Part shown: in pieces, positions 8,427 through 16,437 of the stretch | How the letters are laid out: each line of letters opens with the position of its first letter | Numbering within the stretch: the stretch's first letter is position 1 | From: Verrucomicrobiota bacterium | Lineage (GTDB): Bacteria; Verrucomicrobiota; Verrucomicrobiia; Verrucomicrobiales; Verrucomicrobiaceae | DNA: 64,000 nt | Assembly (NCBI GenBank): GCA_017301975.1 | Contig: JAFLEI010000002.1 | Coordinates: 245,820 to 309,819 of the forward strand | Direction: 5' to 3' | Program-made: the position numbers and the translations under genes | Notes under the pieces: model-generated | What the model was told of the DNA's origin: nothing | What the model saw: only the letters and a program-made list of their open reading frames with translations | The model's database searches: none

Positions 8427-10714
8427 TGAGCACCGAAGTCGAAATCACTGATTTGGCAACTGTGCAGATCCGCACAGAGGCCGACATCGTGATCTGCCGT
8501 CAGCATGCACGCCATCTGGCAGCAGCGATCGGCTTTGACACGCAGACGCAGGTGAGGATCGCGACCTCAGTTTCTGAGATTGCCCGCAACGCATTTCAGT
8601 ATGCTGGAGGAGGAAAGGCTGCATTTCGGGTGGAGACAGACACCAGCGGCAGGCTGCGGCACAACCTGCGCCAGCAGAGTCTGCTGATCGAAATAGCTGA
8701 CCAGGGGGCGGGGATTGAGAATCTCAGTGTGGTGCTGGGAGGAAGTTACAAATCGGCCACGGGTCTCGGACTTGGGATTCTGGGTGCCCGGCGACTGATG
8801 GACCAGGTGGACATCGAGACTTCATCTTCAGGAAGCACCGTCACCCTGCGCAAAAACCTGCCGCCCAGCATCACCCGCAAAACTCCGCAGGAACTGAGCG
8901 CGCTGGCCAGCACGGAGACGCCTGTGGCGTCGCAACCTGCCAGTGTGATCGCGGAAGTGCAGCAGCAGAACCGGGAACTTCTGGGGGTGATGGAGGAGAT
9001 TCACAGCCGACAGGAAGACCTGGTCCGCATGAACAAGGAGCTGGAGGAGACCAATGCGGGCGTGCTGGCACTCTACGATGAACTGGACACGCTGCATCGT
9101 GTGGGCCTCCTGCTGGCCTCCAAGATGGACCTTCCAGCGGTCATGCATGCGCTGATCGTGGCCACCACGGAACTGACGAATGCCCAGATCAGCACCTGTT
9201 ACCTGCGAAGCAAAGACAGTGCTGAATGGGAAAGATATGCGGATGCGGGCTCCCGCGCCGAGGTGCTGCAAACCCTGCAGAAAATGCAGACGGACGACTT
9301 CTTTGGCCAAGGCTTTGCCAGGGAGAGCATGATTAACGTTCCTGATCTGGCGCAGGAAGACGACAACAACTGCATGGTCCAGTTTGCCGCAGCCCTCGCT
9401 CCAAACTTTGTGTTGCGCAGCTGTCTGGCCGTGCCCCTTAAGGATGCGGATGGGATGCTCCTCGGTGTCTTGATTTTCGGCAGCGAGCACCCCGGGCTAT
9501 TTTCCGAACGAAGCGAACGAATTGTCTCCAGCATTTCCGCGCAGGCCACCATTGCCATCGAAAACGCGCGCCTGTTTGACAGCGTCAAGGCGGCCAGTGA
9601 AGCGAAGGACAAATTTCTGGCCATGATCAGCCATGAGTTGCGCACGCCTCTCAACCCTGTGCTGAGCATCATCTCCGGATTGCACGAAAACCCGGCCCTG
9701 CCGGAAGTTTTTCGTGAAGACATTGCCGTGGTGCTGCGCAACATTCAGCTGGAGACGCGCCTCATTGATGATCTGCTGGACTTCCACCGCATCATCAAGG
9801 GGAACCTGAACTTCGCCGCCGAGCCCGTGGACATGCATGCGATGATACGCAATGTGGTCGATATCTGCCGGATGGAAGTCGAGCAGCGTGGCCACCAGCT
9901 GAAGGTGAGCCTGGCTGCCGAAAAATGCATTGTGGCAGGCGACCCGGCGCGCCTGCAGCAGGTGCTTTGGAATATTCTGAAAAACGCGATCAAGTTCACC
10001 GCGCCAGGCGGCGAAATCTGCATCAACACCAACGTCGAATTCGGAGACACGCTGCTCATCACCGCGGTGGACAATGGGCGCGGCATCGAGGCGGAGATGC
10101 TGGGCAGCATCTTCAGCGCGTTTGAACAGGGCAGTGTCCAGGGATTGACACATTTCGGTGGACTCGGCCTCGGGCTGGCGATCGTGAAGTCCTTTGTGCA
10201 AAAGCACGGTGGCTCAGTGGATGCGGAAAGTTTGGGCCGGGACATGGGCGCGACCTTTTCCATTCGTCTTCCCCTGATCGATAGCACAGTCCTCCGTGAG
10301 GAATCTGCAGCGAAAAGCGCTGCTGCAGGCGGGGCACCGCAGGCAGTTCATACGGGACGCATACTTCTGATTGATGACCATGCCGATACCTTGTGGAGCC
10401 TCAACCGCCTCCTCATGCGCCGGGGATACGAAGTCACCACCGCAAGCAGTTGTGCGGAGGCCCTGAAACTTGTTCAGCAGGGCGAATTTGATGTGATCAT
10501 CAGCGACCTGGGCCTTCCAGATGGCTCGGGGATCGATTTGATCAGAGACATGCGCAAACACAGCACTGCACCTGCGATAGCACTCAGCGGCTATGGGATG
10601 GAGTCAGACATGTCTCAGACGCGTGCTGCCGGGTTTGTGACGCATCTCACCAAGCCGGTGGATTTTCCGGCTCTCGTCGAAGCTCTACGAGAGCTAATGA
10701 AGGCCACCCCGTGA
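8426..10714 (+). CDS. Hybrid sensor histidine kinase with RsbT-like N-terminus, GAF and receiver domains
   Basis: 762 residues from ATG 8426; GTG 8423 is an alternative. Domains in order: GHKL/RsbT-like ATPase (about 10-150, with SEIARNAF and DQGAGI), coiled-coil linker (about 175-225), GAF-like sensor (about 230-385), HisKA with phospho-acceptor His403 in ISHELRTP, HATPase (about 510-620), and a receiver with Asp694 in SDLGLPDGSG. It is the output partner of the stressosome operon: released RsbT-like domains probably tune a phosphorelay rather than a sigma-B switch, as no sigma-B/RsbW pair is seen nearby. The final receiver lacks an effector domain, so a separate histidine phosphotransferase or regulator must act downstream. 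Confidence 0.93.
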   Translation: MSTEVEITDLATVQIRTEADIVICRQHARHLAAAIGFDTQTQVRIATSVSEIARNAFQYAGGGKAAFRVETDTSGRLRHNLRQQSLLIEIADQGAGIENLSVVLGGSYKSATGLGLGILGARRLMDQVDIETSSSGSTVTLRKNLPPSITRKTPQELSALASTETPVASQPASVIAEVQQQNRELLGVMEEIHSRQEDLVRMNKELEETNAGVLALYDELDTLHRVGLLLASKMDLPAVMHALIVATTELTNAQISTCYLRSKDSAEWERYADAGSRAEVLQTLQKMQTDDFFGQGFARESMINVPDLAQEDDNNCMVQFAAALAPNFVLRSCLAVPLKDADGMLLGVLIFGSEHPGLFSERSERIVSSISAQATIAIENARLFDSVKAASEAKDKFLAMISHELRTPLNPVLSIISGLHENPALPEVFREDIAVVLRNIQLETRLIDDLLDFHRIIKGNLNFAAEPVDMHAMIRNVVDICRMEVEQRGHQLKVSLAAEKCIVAGDPARLQQVLWNILKNAIKFTAPGGEICINTNVEFGDTLLITAVDNGRGIEAEMLGSIFSAFEQGSVQGLTHFGGLGLGLAIVKSFVQKHGGSVDAESLGRDMGATFSIRLPLIDSTVLREESAAKSAAAGGAPQAVHTGRILLIDDHADTLWSLNRLLMRRGYEVTTASSCAEALKLVQQGEFDVIISDLGLPDGSGIDLIRDMRKHSTAPAIALSGYGMESDMSQTRAAGFVTHLTKPVDFPALVEALRELMKATP

Positions 10715-10748
10715 AAAAAATGAGGTCATGGCGCGATGCCATGACCTC
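10713..10748 (-). terminator. Rho-independent terminator for the cupredoxin-like gene
   Basis: Perfect 11-base stem (10722-10732 with 10738-10748) and 5-base loop. On the minus strand it is followed by seven T, which suits the minus-strand gene ending at 10784. It also lies between convergent genes and may stop the stressosome transcript. Confidence 0.88.
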
Positions 10749-10783
10749 AGGAAACGCCGGCCGGAGGGGAGAGGACCGCCGTC

Positions 10784-11266
10784 TTATTTGACCGTCACGG
10801 TGTGCTTCATCATTTCACCTTCTTTGCCGGGGGAGGCGACCTGATAGGTGCCGGGCTTCAGGTGGACGTGCATGACCTTGGTGTCATCAGCCGCGACGTC
10901 CAGAAGGAATTTCTCGTCCACACCTTTGCCTTTGATGTGGAAGTTGTGCTTTTCCTTGCCGGTGTTTTTCACCACAAACGCAGTCTTCCCCGCCTCGAGT
11001 GTCATCGGGAGGGAGATGTCGCTGTCATTGATGTTAACATCGACCTTGGCGGCGTCTGAGTCAGGAGTGACGGCATCGGCGATGGCGCGGCCGGCTTTTT
11101 TGGTGCCGTTTACGACGGCATGCCCGGCTGCCATGGTCTTATCCTCCGCCTTTTTCAGCGTTTCCTTGGCTTTTTCGCCCGTGGTTTTTTCCGTTGTTTT
11201 ATCTTCCGCAGCAGCAAAAGAGATTGCGGCTGCGCAAGCCAGTATGATGAGGTTTGTCGTTTTCAT
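10784..11266 (-). CDS. Exported cupredoxin-like protein
   Basis: 160 residues from MKTTNL (an ATG two codons upstream at 11272 is possible). An N-terminal signal peptide ends near SFAAA. A Lys/Glu/Thr-rich helical stretch (about 20-60) precedes a C-terminal beta-rich domain resembling the EfeO/plastocyanin-type cupredoxin fold (VVKNTGKEKHNFHIKG; LKPGTYQV). The type 1 copper Cys expected after the last strands is absent (VASPGKEGEMMKHTV), so mononuclear copper electron transfer is unlikely; a structural or weak metal-binding role is more plausible. It lies downstream of a Cys-rich copper-storage-like gene in the same direction. Periplasmic by inference. Confidence 0.75.
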   Translation of the reverse strand: MKTTNLIILACAAAISFAAAEDKTTEKTTGEKAKETLKKAEDKTMAAGHAVVNGTKKAGRAIADAVTPDSDAAKVDVNINDSDISLPMTLEAGKTAFVVKNTGKEKHNFHIKGKGVDEKFLLDVAADDTKVMHVHLKPGTYQVASPGKEGEMMKHTVTVK

Positions 11267-11412
11267 GACCATAGATCGAAGAAGGAAAGTGAGGCGCGTG
11301 TGCCCGGCCCATGCGCGGACCGCCTGAGCGATTGATCAGGCGCGGAGTAAGGGCGCTTTCTCTGCAAGAAACAGGGCGCCAGCACGCATGCATGGCAGCG
11401 AGAAGTCCGGTC

Positions 11413-11778
11413 CTACACGACCGCCTCCGAAAGACTCTGCAGCGCCACCATGCGTTCACATGAATCGGCGCAGGTGCGGCAAGCGAGCACACATCCTTCC
11501 ATGTCGCCGATTTCTTCGCAACTGGATGCGCAGCGACGGCAGATCTCCGCGCATACCCCGCAGGTGAGCTGATGCAGATCCGAACTGCTGAGGATGAAGT
11601 TGGCGTTTGTCTGGCACATCTCCGCGCAGTTGAGCATGAGCCGAAAATGCATGGGCTCTGTGTGTCTGCCGCCGGTTTGCAGGCAGTGATGCATGGCCAT
11701 TTCCAAGCAGACGCGGTGGCAGTCGAGGCAATTCTTGAGACATTCGTCCTGAGTGAGATCAGCAAGGTGAGAATTCAT
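11413..11778 (-). CDS. Cys-rich four-helix-bundle copper-storage-like protein (DUF326/Csp type)
   Basis: 121 residues from ATG 11778. Cysteines recur in helix-compatible spacing (CLKNCLDCHRVC, CGVCAEICRRCASSC, CVLACRTCADSC), the DUF326/Csp signature in which Cys lines the core of a four-helix bundle and binds many Cu(I) ions. No signal peptide, so this resembles the cytosolic Csp3 type rather than exported Csp1. The role is inferred from the family: copper buffering. It sits between the TPR gene and the cupredoxin-like gene on the same strand, although the 130-base gaps argue for separate transcripts. Confidence 0.85.
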   Translation of the reverse strand: MNSHLADLTQDECLKNCLDCHRVCLEMAMHHCLQTGGRHTEPMHFRLMLNCAEMCQTNANFILSSSDLHQLTCGVCAEICRRCASSCEEIGDMEGCVLACRTCADSCERMVALQSLSEAVV

Positions 11779-11905
11779 AAAAAGAGGGGGCTGGAGAGGG
11801 ATCGCTGCTGCATGCCTGCATGGTCGTGTATCGCGCAAGTAAGGCCGCAAGCCGAACGAGTGCGACGGGTGCCGCAAAGCGTTTCCCACACAGCGTTCTG
11901 CGGTC

Positions 11906-12676
11906 TCAGGGCAGCTTCTCAAGCGCCTCGCGCCCCTTCGCCTTCATCTCCGGATCGTCATGCTCCTGATTCGGCATGGAAAGGCCTTTTTCGAGGAAGC
12001 GTCGCGCTTCGGCATTTTTCCCCATTTGTGCATAGGTTCGGCCGAGCTCGATGTAATGCCTCAGTCGTTTCGGATTGATGGCGATGGCTTGTGCAAAGCA
12101 TTTCAGTGCCGCTTCGTTTGTCGTGACGGGCAGCTTTCCATAGAGGATTCCGCCCAGGGTTCGCTTGAGCACACCGACGTTGGCGAGCACCTGGTGCCAG
12201 CGGCCCAGCACATGCCACGCGGTATCGTTGCGTGGATCCAGACGAATAGCCTTGTCGGCAGCGGCTTTGATGAAGGGGGAAATTTCCACCTGGGCTTTGC
12301 TTCCTTCATAAGGCAGCATCTTGCCGTAGGTGATGGCGGAGGAGAGCTGCGCCTCGGAGTCGTGCGGCGCGAGTTTCGCTGCACGCGTTCCATAACCCAG
12401 GGCGGTGTTGCCAAACTTGAGCTTGTCCTCGTTTGATCTCGCGTCAGCCATCAAATAACGATACTGCCGGGCGATGCGCAGCAGCAGGGGCACATTGTTC
12501 GGCTCCAGTTCGACTGCCTGAAGGTAATAGTTAAGCGCACGGTTTGCTTCGAAGGTGAGATCGTATTTGTCCCCCTTTGCGATGAGCTCGCCTACGGTTT
12601 CGGCCACACAAGGGCGTGCGCCCGTCAGCAGCACGGTAACAATGCACATGATCTGAATGAGAACGCGCGGTTGCAT
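11906..12676 (-). CDS. Exported TPR-repeat protein (RMDN-like)
   Basis: 256 residues with an N-terminal signal peptide (about 1-25, cut near CVAET). The rest is helical TPR: ALNYYLQAVELEPNN, GYGTRAAKLAPHD, AADKAIRLDPRND and ALKCFAQAIAINPKR units. The spacing and the HVLGRWHQVLANV stretch resemble the RMDN/regulator-of-microtubule-dynamics TPR family widespread in bacteria. Likely a periplasmic protein-protein interaction scaffold; no catalytic motif. It starts 8 bases after the amidase stop, so the two are probably co-transcribed. Confidence 0.8.
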   Translation of the reverse strand: MQPRVLIQIMCIVTVLLTGARPCVAETVGELIAKGDKYDLTFEANRALNYYLQAVELEPNNVPLLLRIARQYRYLMADARSNEDKLKFGNTALGYGTRAAKLAPHDSEAQLSSAITYGKMLPYEGSKAQVEISPFIKAAADKAIRLDPRNDTAWHVLGRWHQVLANVGVLKRTLGGILYGKLPVTTNEAALKCFAQAIAINPKRLRHYIELGRTYAQMGKNAEARRFLEKGLSMPNQEHDDPEMKAKGREALEKLP

Positions 12677-12684
12677 GGCTTGGG

Positions 12685-13977
12685 TCAGGATTTGGATTCG
12701 ATCAGTCGGCCGGCATTCAGCAAGGCCGCTTCGCTCCGGGGGCGGCCGATCAACTGCAAGCTGGTCACTGGCACGACTTTTTTGTGTGATGGGAGAGAGA
12801 CCGGGATGGCCAGCGCAGGGTTGCCAGCGTAGTTCACCGCCACGGTGTTCTGCATGTCAAACACCCGAAGCTCAAAGACGATCGATGAACCCCAGAAAGG
12901 GAATTTAGGCGGAAGACTTTGGAGCGTAGGAACGGCGATGAAATCCACCTGCTTGAAGACGTCGCGGAGAGTGTGCTGCCACTGAGCACGGCGTTTGAGA
13001 GCACCGGCATAGCTGGTGTGGTACTGAACTTCACCCAGAGCAAACACAGCCTTGGTGAGAAAACTGACACCCTTTTTATCATTATACTCACGGTCGTGAA
13101 GCCAGGCGTCCACGGCGGCCACCACCTTCCCGTCTTTTTGAGCCTGCTCCCATTGGCGCTTGAACGTGGCGGGGAGGGTTACGACTTTGAAATGTCGTGC
13201 GGCGAGAGTCTGATCAATGGCTTTGTCGATGGCGGGATCGGTGCCATCCAGATAAAGCCGCCCGATTCTGATCTGCTTCGCCGACGGTTTTTCGGCGCGA
13301 GCCTCGTCATAACGGGATTCAAAGCCACGCTGCAGCAATGCCATGCCCTTCACCAAATGATCGATGTCCCGGGCAAGCGGACCCACCGTGTCCAAATATT
13401 TGGGTGAAATGGGGAAGACTCCCTGAAGGGGCACGAGACCAAAGGTGGTCTTCAATCCATACACGCCGCAGCAGGCCGCCGGCACGCGAATGGAGCCCGC
13501 AGTGTCGGTGCCAAAGGCCACATCGGCCATTCCGGTCTTCACTGCCACCGCAGATCCGCTGGAGGAGCCGCCTGGAATCACCTCGTGGCGTCCATCGAAA
13601 CGGTTCCTCGGCGTGCCAAAATGGCGGTTCTCCCCCGAGACGGTGACCGCGAACTCGGTCATATTGGTTTTTCCAACGATGGGCACATGTCGTTCGCGAA
13701 CGATTTTGAGGAGCGGTGCGTCGCGAGTTGCCGGCGCCGCAGTTCGGGCCAGATAAGCAGAGCCGGCGGTGGTGACCTCGCCCTTCATGTCGATGTTGTC
13801 CTTGACTGCGAGGCGCAGTCGTCCGCTGTCATCGAGCAGGGGATGATACTCAATGAAAGCATGCTCGCGAGCGATTCTCTCCCGGCGCTTCTCCATGGAG
13901 CAACCCATCAGGAAGGCAACGAGGAGCGTGCACGTAACCCACCCTGGGGCAGCGTTTACAGAGGAACTTTTTTTCAT
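12685..13977 (-). CDS. Amidase-signature family hydrolase, lipoprotein
   Basis: 430 residues from ATG 13977 (the upstream in-frame ATG at 14040 lacks support). A signal with lipobox LMGC (Cys26) suggests a membrane-anchored periplasmic enzyme. The amidase-signature catalytic set is complete: Lys59 in VKDNID, the cis-Ser in GGSSSGS (138-142), and nucleophile Ser162 in DTAGSIR. It hydrolyses a C-N amide bond; the substrate is unknown. The family is about 450-500 residues, so length is near normal. It is probably the first gene of a short operon with the TPR protein. Confidence 0.9.
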   Translation of the reverse strand: MKKSSSVNAAPGWVTCTLLVAFLMGCSMEKRRERIAREHAFIEYHPLLDDSGRLRLAVKDNIDMKGEVTTAGSAYLARTAAPATRDAPLLKIVRERHVPIVGKTNMTEFAVTVSGENRHFGTPRNRFDGRHEVIPGGSSSGSAVAVKTGMADVAFGTDTAGSIRVPAACCGVYGLKTTFGLVPLQGVFPISPKYLDTVGPLARDIDHLVKGMALLQRGFESRYDEARAEKPSAKQIRIGRLYLDGTDPAIDKAIDQTLAARHFKVVTLPATFKRQWEQAQKDGKVVAAVDAWLHDREYNDKKGVSFLTKAVFALGEVQYHTSYAGALKRRAQWQHTLRDVFKQVDFIAVPTLQSLPPKFPFWGSSIVFELRVFDMQNTVAVNYAGNPALAIPVSLPSHKKVVPVTSLQLIGRPRSEAALLNAGRLIESKS

Positions 13978-14080
13978 TTGGGTGATGCCATGCGCTGCTA
14001 AATGGGCGGCTCCGAATGCGGACAATCGGAGACCGCGCATGTCATGCGTTTCACAAACCTGGAGGATTCAGGCCGAAAAA

Positions 14081-14374
14081 TTAGTGATGATGATGGCCGT
14101 AATGACGGCCGCCATACAGGTAATGCCCGCCGTGGTAGTAGCGGCCGGTATAAACGTTGCCATTGTAGTTGAAGCGACCGGGCTCATAACGACCACCGTA
14201 GTAATAGCGGTTGTTATGATGGTAGTAGGGTGAGGCATAACCACGTGGCAGTGTGTTATAATAACCCGCGCCCACCCCCACCCCGACACCGCTCCCAGGG
14301 TATCCTGGATAATCACACGCTGTGAGGCCCAGCAAGGTGCAGAACAAAAAGCAGGCAAGAAGATAATTTTTCAT
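14081..14374 (-). CDS. Small Gly/Tyr/His-rich lipoprotein
   Basis: 97 residues with signal peptide and lipobox LTAC (Cys20). The mature part is almost only Gly, Tyr, His, Asn and Arg (YYHHNNRYYYGGR) and ends in a His tetrad, GHHHH. No family recognised. The composition suggests a surface-exposed, possibly metal-binding or adhesive outer-membrane lipoprotein. Confidence 0.75.
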   Translation of the reverse strand: MKNYLLACFLFCTLLGLTACDYPGYPGSGVGVGVGAGYYNTLPRGYASPYYHHNNRYYYGGRYEPGRFNYNGNVYTGRYYHGGHYLYGGRHYGHHHH

Positions 14375-14662
14375 GACATGGTGGAGGGGTTGGATTGTAA
14401 GGGGAATTCGTCTCTCGCTCTCAGGACGGCTGCATCGTTCGCATCGAAAGCGACTTCAAAGGGGCGCTGTCATCCTCTACTTGCGCGTCGTACAGCGGTG
14501 AGCGGGGCGAAGTTCGTTCCTGCTTTGGCATGGATGCGTTTTACCAAAACCAAAATCCAAGAAGGACGGCAAATAGGGAAGCTGAGGCTTCATCGGGGGC
14601 CTAAAATAAGTGAGCCGATGCACGGATGCATCGGCTCTCCATTAAACCGGGGGCAACGTCCT
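14375..14662. other. Intergenic stretch of 288 bases
   Basis: I find no coding frame with a plausible start or composition. Besides the hairpin at 14612-14637 it holds the promoter region of the minus-strand lipoprotein gene starting at 14374, but no clear boxes. Confidence 0.4.
14612..14637 (-). terminator. Terminator hairpin of the YqjD-like small-gene pair
   Basis: Perfect 11-base stem (14612-14622 with 14627-14637) and a CGGA loop. On the minus strand it is followed by ACTTATTTTAGG, moderately T-rich. It lies 26 bases beyond the stop of the minus-strand gene at 14663. Confidence 0.75.
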
Positions 14663-15031
14663 TCATGAAAACAGACCGCGCAAACGGCAGCCCAGCGTGG
14701 AGCCGCTCACGGACTGCATGCCACGTTTCAAGCTGCTGATGCCCTCATCTGCCAGATCGCTGGCGCGATCATACGCCGGATGCGCGAGTTCCATGAGCTG
14801 GTTCTGGATGTCCTCCAACAATTGTACTGCACGTTGTTTTGGGGAAGGGGGCGGACTCAACCACTCGCGGGAGATCACGCCGATGGCGCATCCCAAGCCC
14901 ACCGCAGCCATGGCCGCACCGAGAGGGTGCCGACGTATCAGACTTTCAAGCTGGGTCATGGATGAGGGAAGGGCGGCTTCGGTCATCGGAGCTTCTTCAT
15001 CGGTAGGTGGGATGATAGATGGATCGTTCAT
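14663..15031 (-). CDS. Small membrane-associated stress protein, YqjD/DUF883-like
   Basis: 122 residues from ATG 15031. A basic/amphipathic N-terminus (LESLIRRHPLGA) precedes one hydrophobic segment (AAMAAVGLGCAIGVISREW), then a helical tail. This layout resembles ElaB/YqjD/DUF883 inner-membrane proteins that tether ribosomes in stationary phase; resemblance, not proof. Its start overlaps the stop of the preceding gene as ATGA, so the two are translationally coupled. Confidence 0.7.
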   Translation of the reverse strand: MNDPSIIPPTDEEAPMTEAALPSSMTQLESLIRRHPLGAAMAAVGLGCAIGVISREWLSPPPSPKQRAVQLLEDIQNQLMELAHPAYDRASDLADEGISSLKRGMQSVSGSTLGCRLRGLFS

Positions 15032-15297
15032 GGCAGTGTTTCTGTTTTGGGTGAAGAATGGCAAAGCTCGAAGGCTTTCACCACGCCAAGCGACAGCAGG
15101 GCAGGACGCAGGACTGTGAGAGTGACGGCGGTCACGCTTGATACCAGAAAGCGGGTGGGCAGCACATTGAGAACAAGACCGAGGCCCATCGCGACGGCGA
15201 TGGCTTTGGCAGGTTCATTTTTCACCATCGATTCAGCATCGTTTATAAACTGGCTCAGAAGGTGTTCGGCGGGTTGAGGGGTGGTTTCCGTGTTCAT
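15028..15297 (-). CDS. Small membrane protein with conserved LPTR/LLSLGV motif
   Basis: 89 residues from ATG 15297. Pattern: helical N-terminus ending NEPAKAIAVAMG, a hydrophobic stretch, then LPTRFLVSS and LRPALLSLGVVKAFELC. A clear paralogue lies at 58353-58625 (INLLPTRLVAG, RPILLSLGVTKLMELC). No named family recognised beyond YqjD-like small membrane proteins. Coupled by a 4-base ATGA overlap to the downstream gene. Confidence 0.75.
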   Translation of the reverse strand: MNTETTPQPAEHLLSQFINDAESMVKNEPAKAIAVAMGLGLVLNVLPTRFLVSSVTAVTLTVLRPALLSLGVVKAFELCHSSPKTETLP

Positions 15298-15343
15298 AGT
15301 TAGGTAGGAGAAGGAGGCTCGAAAGCTGGTGAGCGAAAGAGGT

Positions 15344-15796
15344 TCAATGAGCGCGGCGGGCGCGAGTGCTGGCAGCTTTTTTGGCTGACGCCGACCGTTC
15401 GGCAGGCGAACGCCAAAGTGCTGCGGCATGAGTCTGTTGTGCGAGCGCCGACTTGGAGGCAGGGCGTTTGCTTTCACGTTTGAGGGCATCGAGAGTCGCC
15501 CGTGAACGCTTTTTAGAAACAGGCTTCAAATCAGAATTGGACATGGCGAGGTCTCGACGAGCTTTCTTTCGCGTCTGCTCAGGAGCTGCTCTGTGTTTGG
15601 GAGGTGGTAGTTTCACACCCGCGCGTCGCGCCTTGGAGAGCCCAATGGCGATGGCTTGTTTGGTCGATCGAACGCCATGGGCGCCTTTGCGGATCAATTC
15701 TATTTCCTCGCGGATGAACGCTCCCGCCTGGGTCGAGACCGACTTGCCTTCCTGTTGGTCACGGCGGGCTTTCTCGATGGCGCTTTGTCGGGGCAT
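15344..15796 (-). CDS. DUF6496-like basic protein
   Basis: 150 residues from ATG 15796 (MPRQSAIEKAR), preferred over ATG 15844 because the family usually starts MPxxS and an AAAGG lies just upstream. The core motif GAFIREEIELIRKGAHG, then STKQAIAIGLSKARRAGVKL, matches the DUF6496 domain. The C-terminal third is Lys/Arg/Ala/Ser-rich and histone-H1-like (KKRSRATLDALKRESKR), suggesting nucleic-acid binding. Function unknown; often near stress genes in Proteobacteria and Verrucomicrobia. Confidence 0.8.
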   Translation of the reverse strand: MPRQSAIEKARRDQQEGKSVSTQAGAFIREEIELIRKGAHGVRSTKQAIAIGLSKARRAGVKLPPPKHRAAPEQTRKKARRDLAMSNSDLKPVSKKRSRATLDALKRESKRPASKSALAQQTHAAALWRSPAERSASAKKAASTRARRAH

Positions 15797-15937
15797 GCCT
15801 TTCTTTCGGAAATCAGCGCATGAATGGTCGGATGAATCATTCATGGAGTTGCCAGGGTTCGTCCCTGAGGACTTTCTCCCATCCGTAGAGCAGGAGTCAG
15901 CCGATTGAGTGAAGGAAACCCAATTCACCTTACGACT

Positions 15938-16312
15938 ATGAAACTTCATATTATTGCAATTCTTGCGTTGATCTCAGCCGCTCTGTCGAGTTGCCTGAAT
16001 CACCTGCCAAACACTTCACCGGCGTACTACAATCCCAATTGCTACGCCAACATCTATGAGCACTCCGGCTTCCGCGGGGAAGTCGTGCAGCTTCAGGGCC
16101 CAGCGACCTATTCGACCCTGAAAGGGCTGAAGGGACGTGACTGGGACAATACCATCGGAAGCGTTCAAACAGGGCCCGGGTGCTGGATTGTGCTCTATAA
16201 AGACAAAGATTTCAAAGACGTCAGCAAGGTCATAGGCCCGAACACGAGTGCCTCCGACCTTGGGGAAATGAACGACCAGGCGGAGTCCATCAGGGTGCTG
16301 GACCGGCCATGA
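15938..16312 (+). CDS. Beta/gamma-crystallin-like lipoprotein
   Basis: 124 residues with a lipoprotein signal (lipobox ALSSC). The mature part contains YEHSGFRGEVVQLQGP and, 50 residues on, YKDKDFKDVSKVIGPN, two Greek-key motifs of the Y/F-x-x-x-x-(Y/F)-x-G type. Such domains often bind calcium, but the N/D-N/D-x-x-S/T-S site is not obvious here (DLGEMNDQAESI). Cell-surface or periplasmic structural protein by inference. Diverges from the DUF6496 gene. Confidence 0.8.
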   Translation: MKLHIIAILALISAALSSCLNHLPNTSPAYYNPNCYANIYEHSGFRGEVVQLQGPATYSTLKGLKGRDWDNTIGSVQTGPGCWIVLYKDKDFKDVSKVIGPNTSASDLGEMNDQAESIRVLDRP

Positions 16313-16437
16313 TTTAAGCGTGGGCGGCGTGGAACAGCGCGATGGCAGGCATCGCTCTGTGTCCACGCCGTTTTCACGCCCACCGGTGCATGGCCTCGTT
16401 CTTCCCAGATCAAGCAGCTACTTTCAAGCCTATCACG

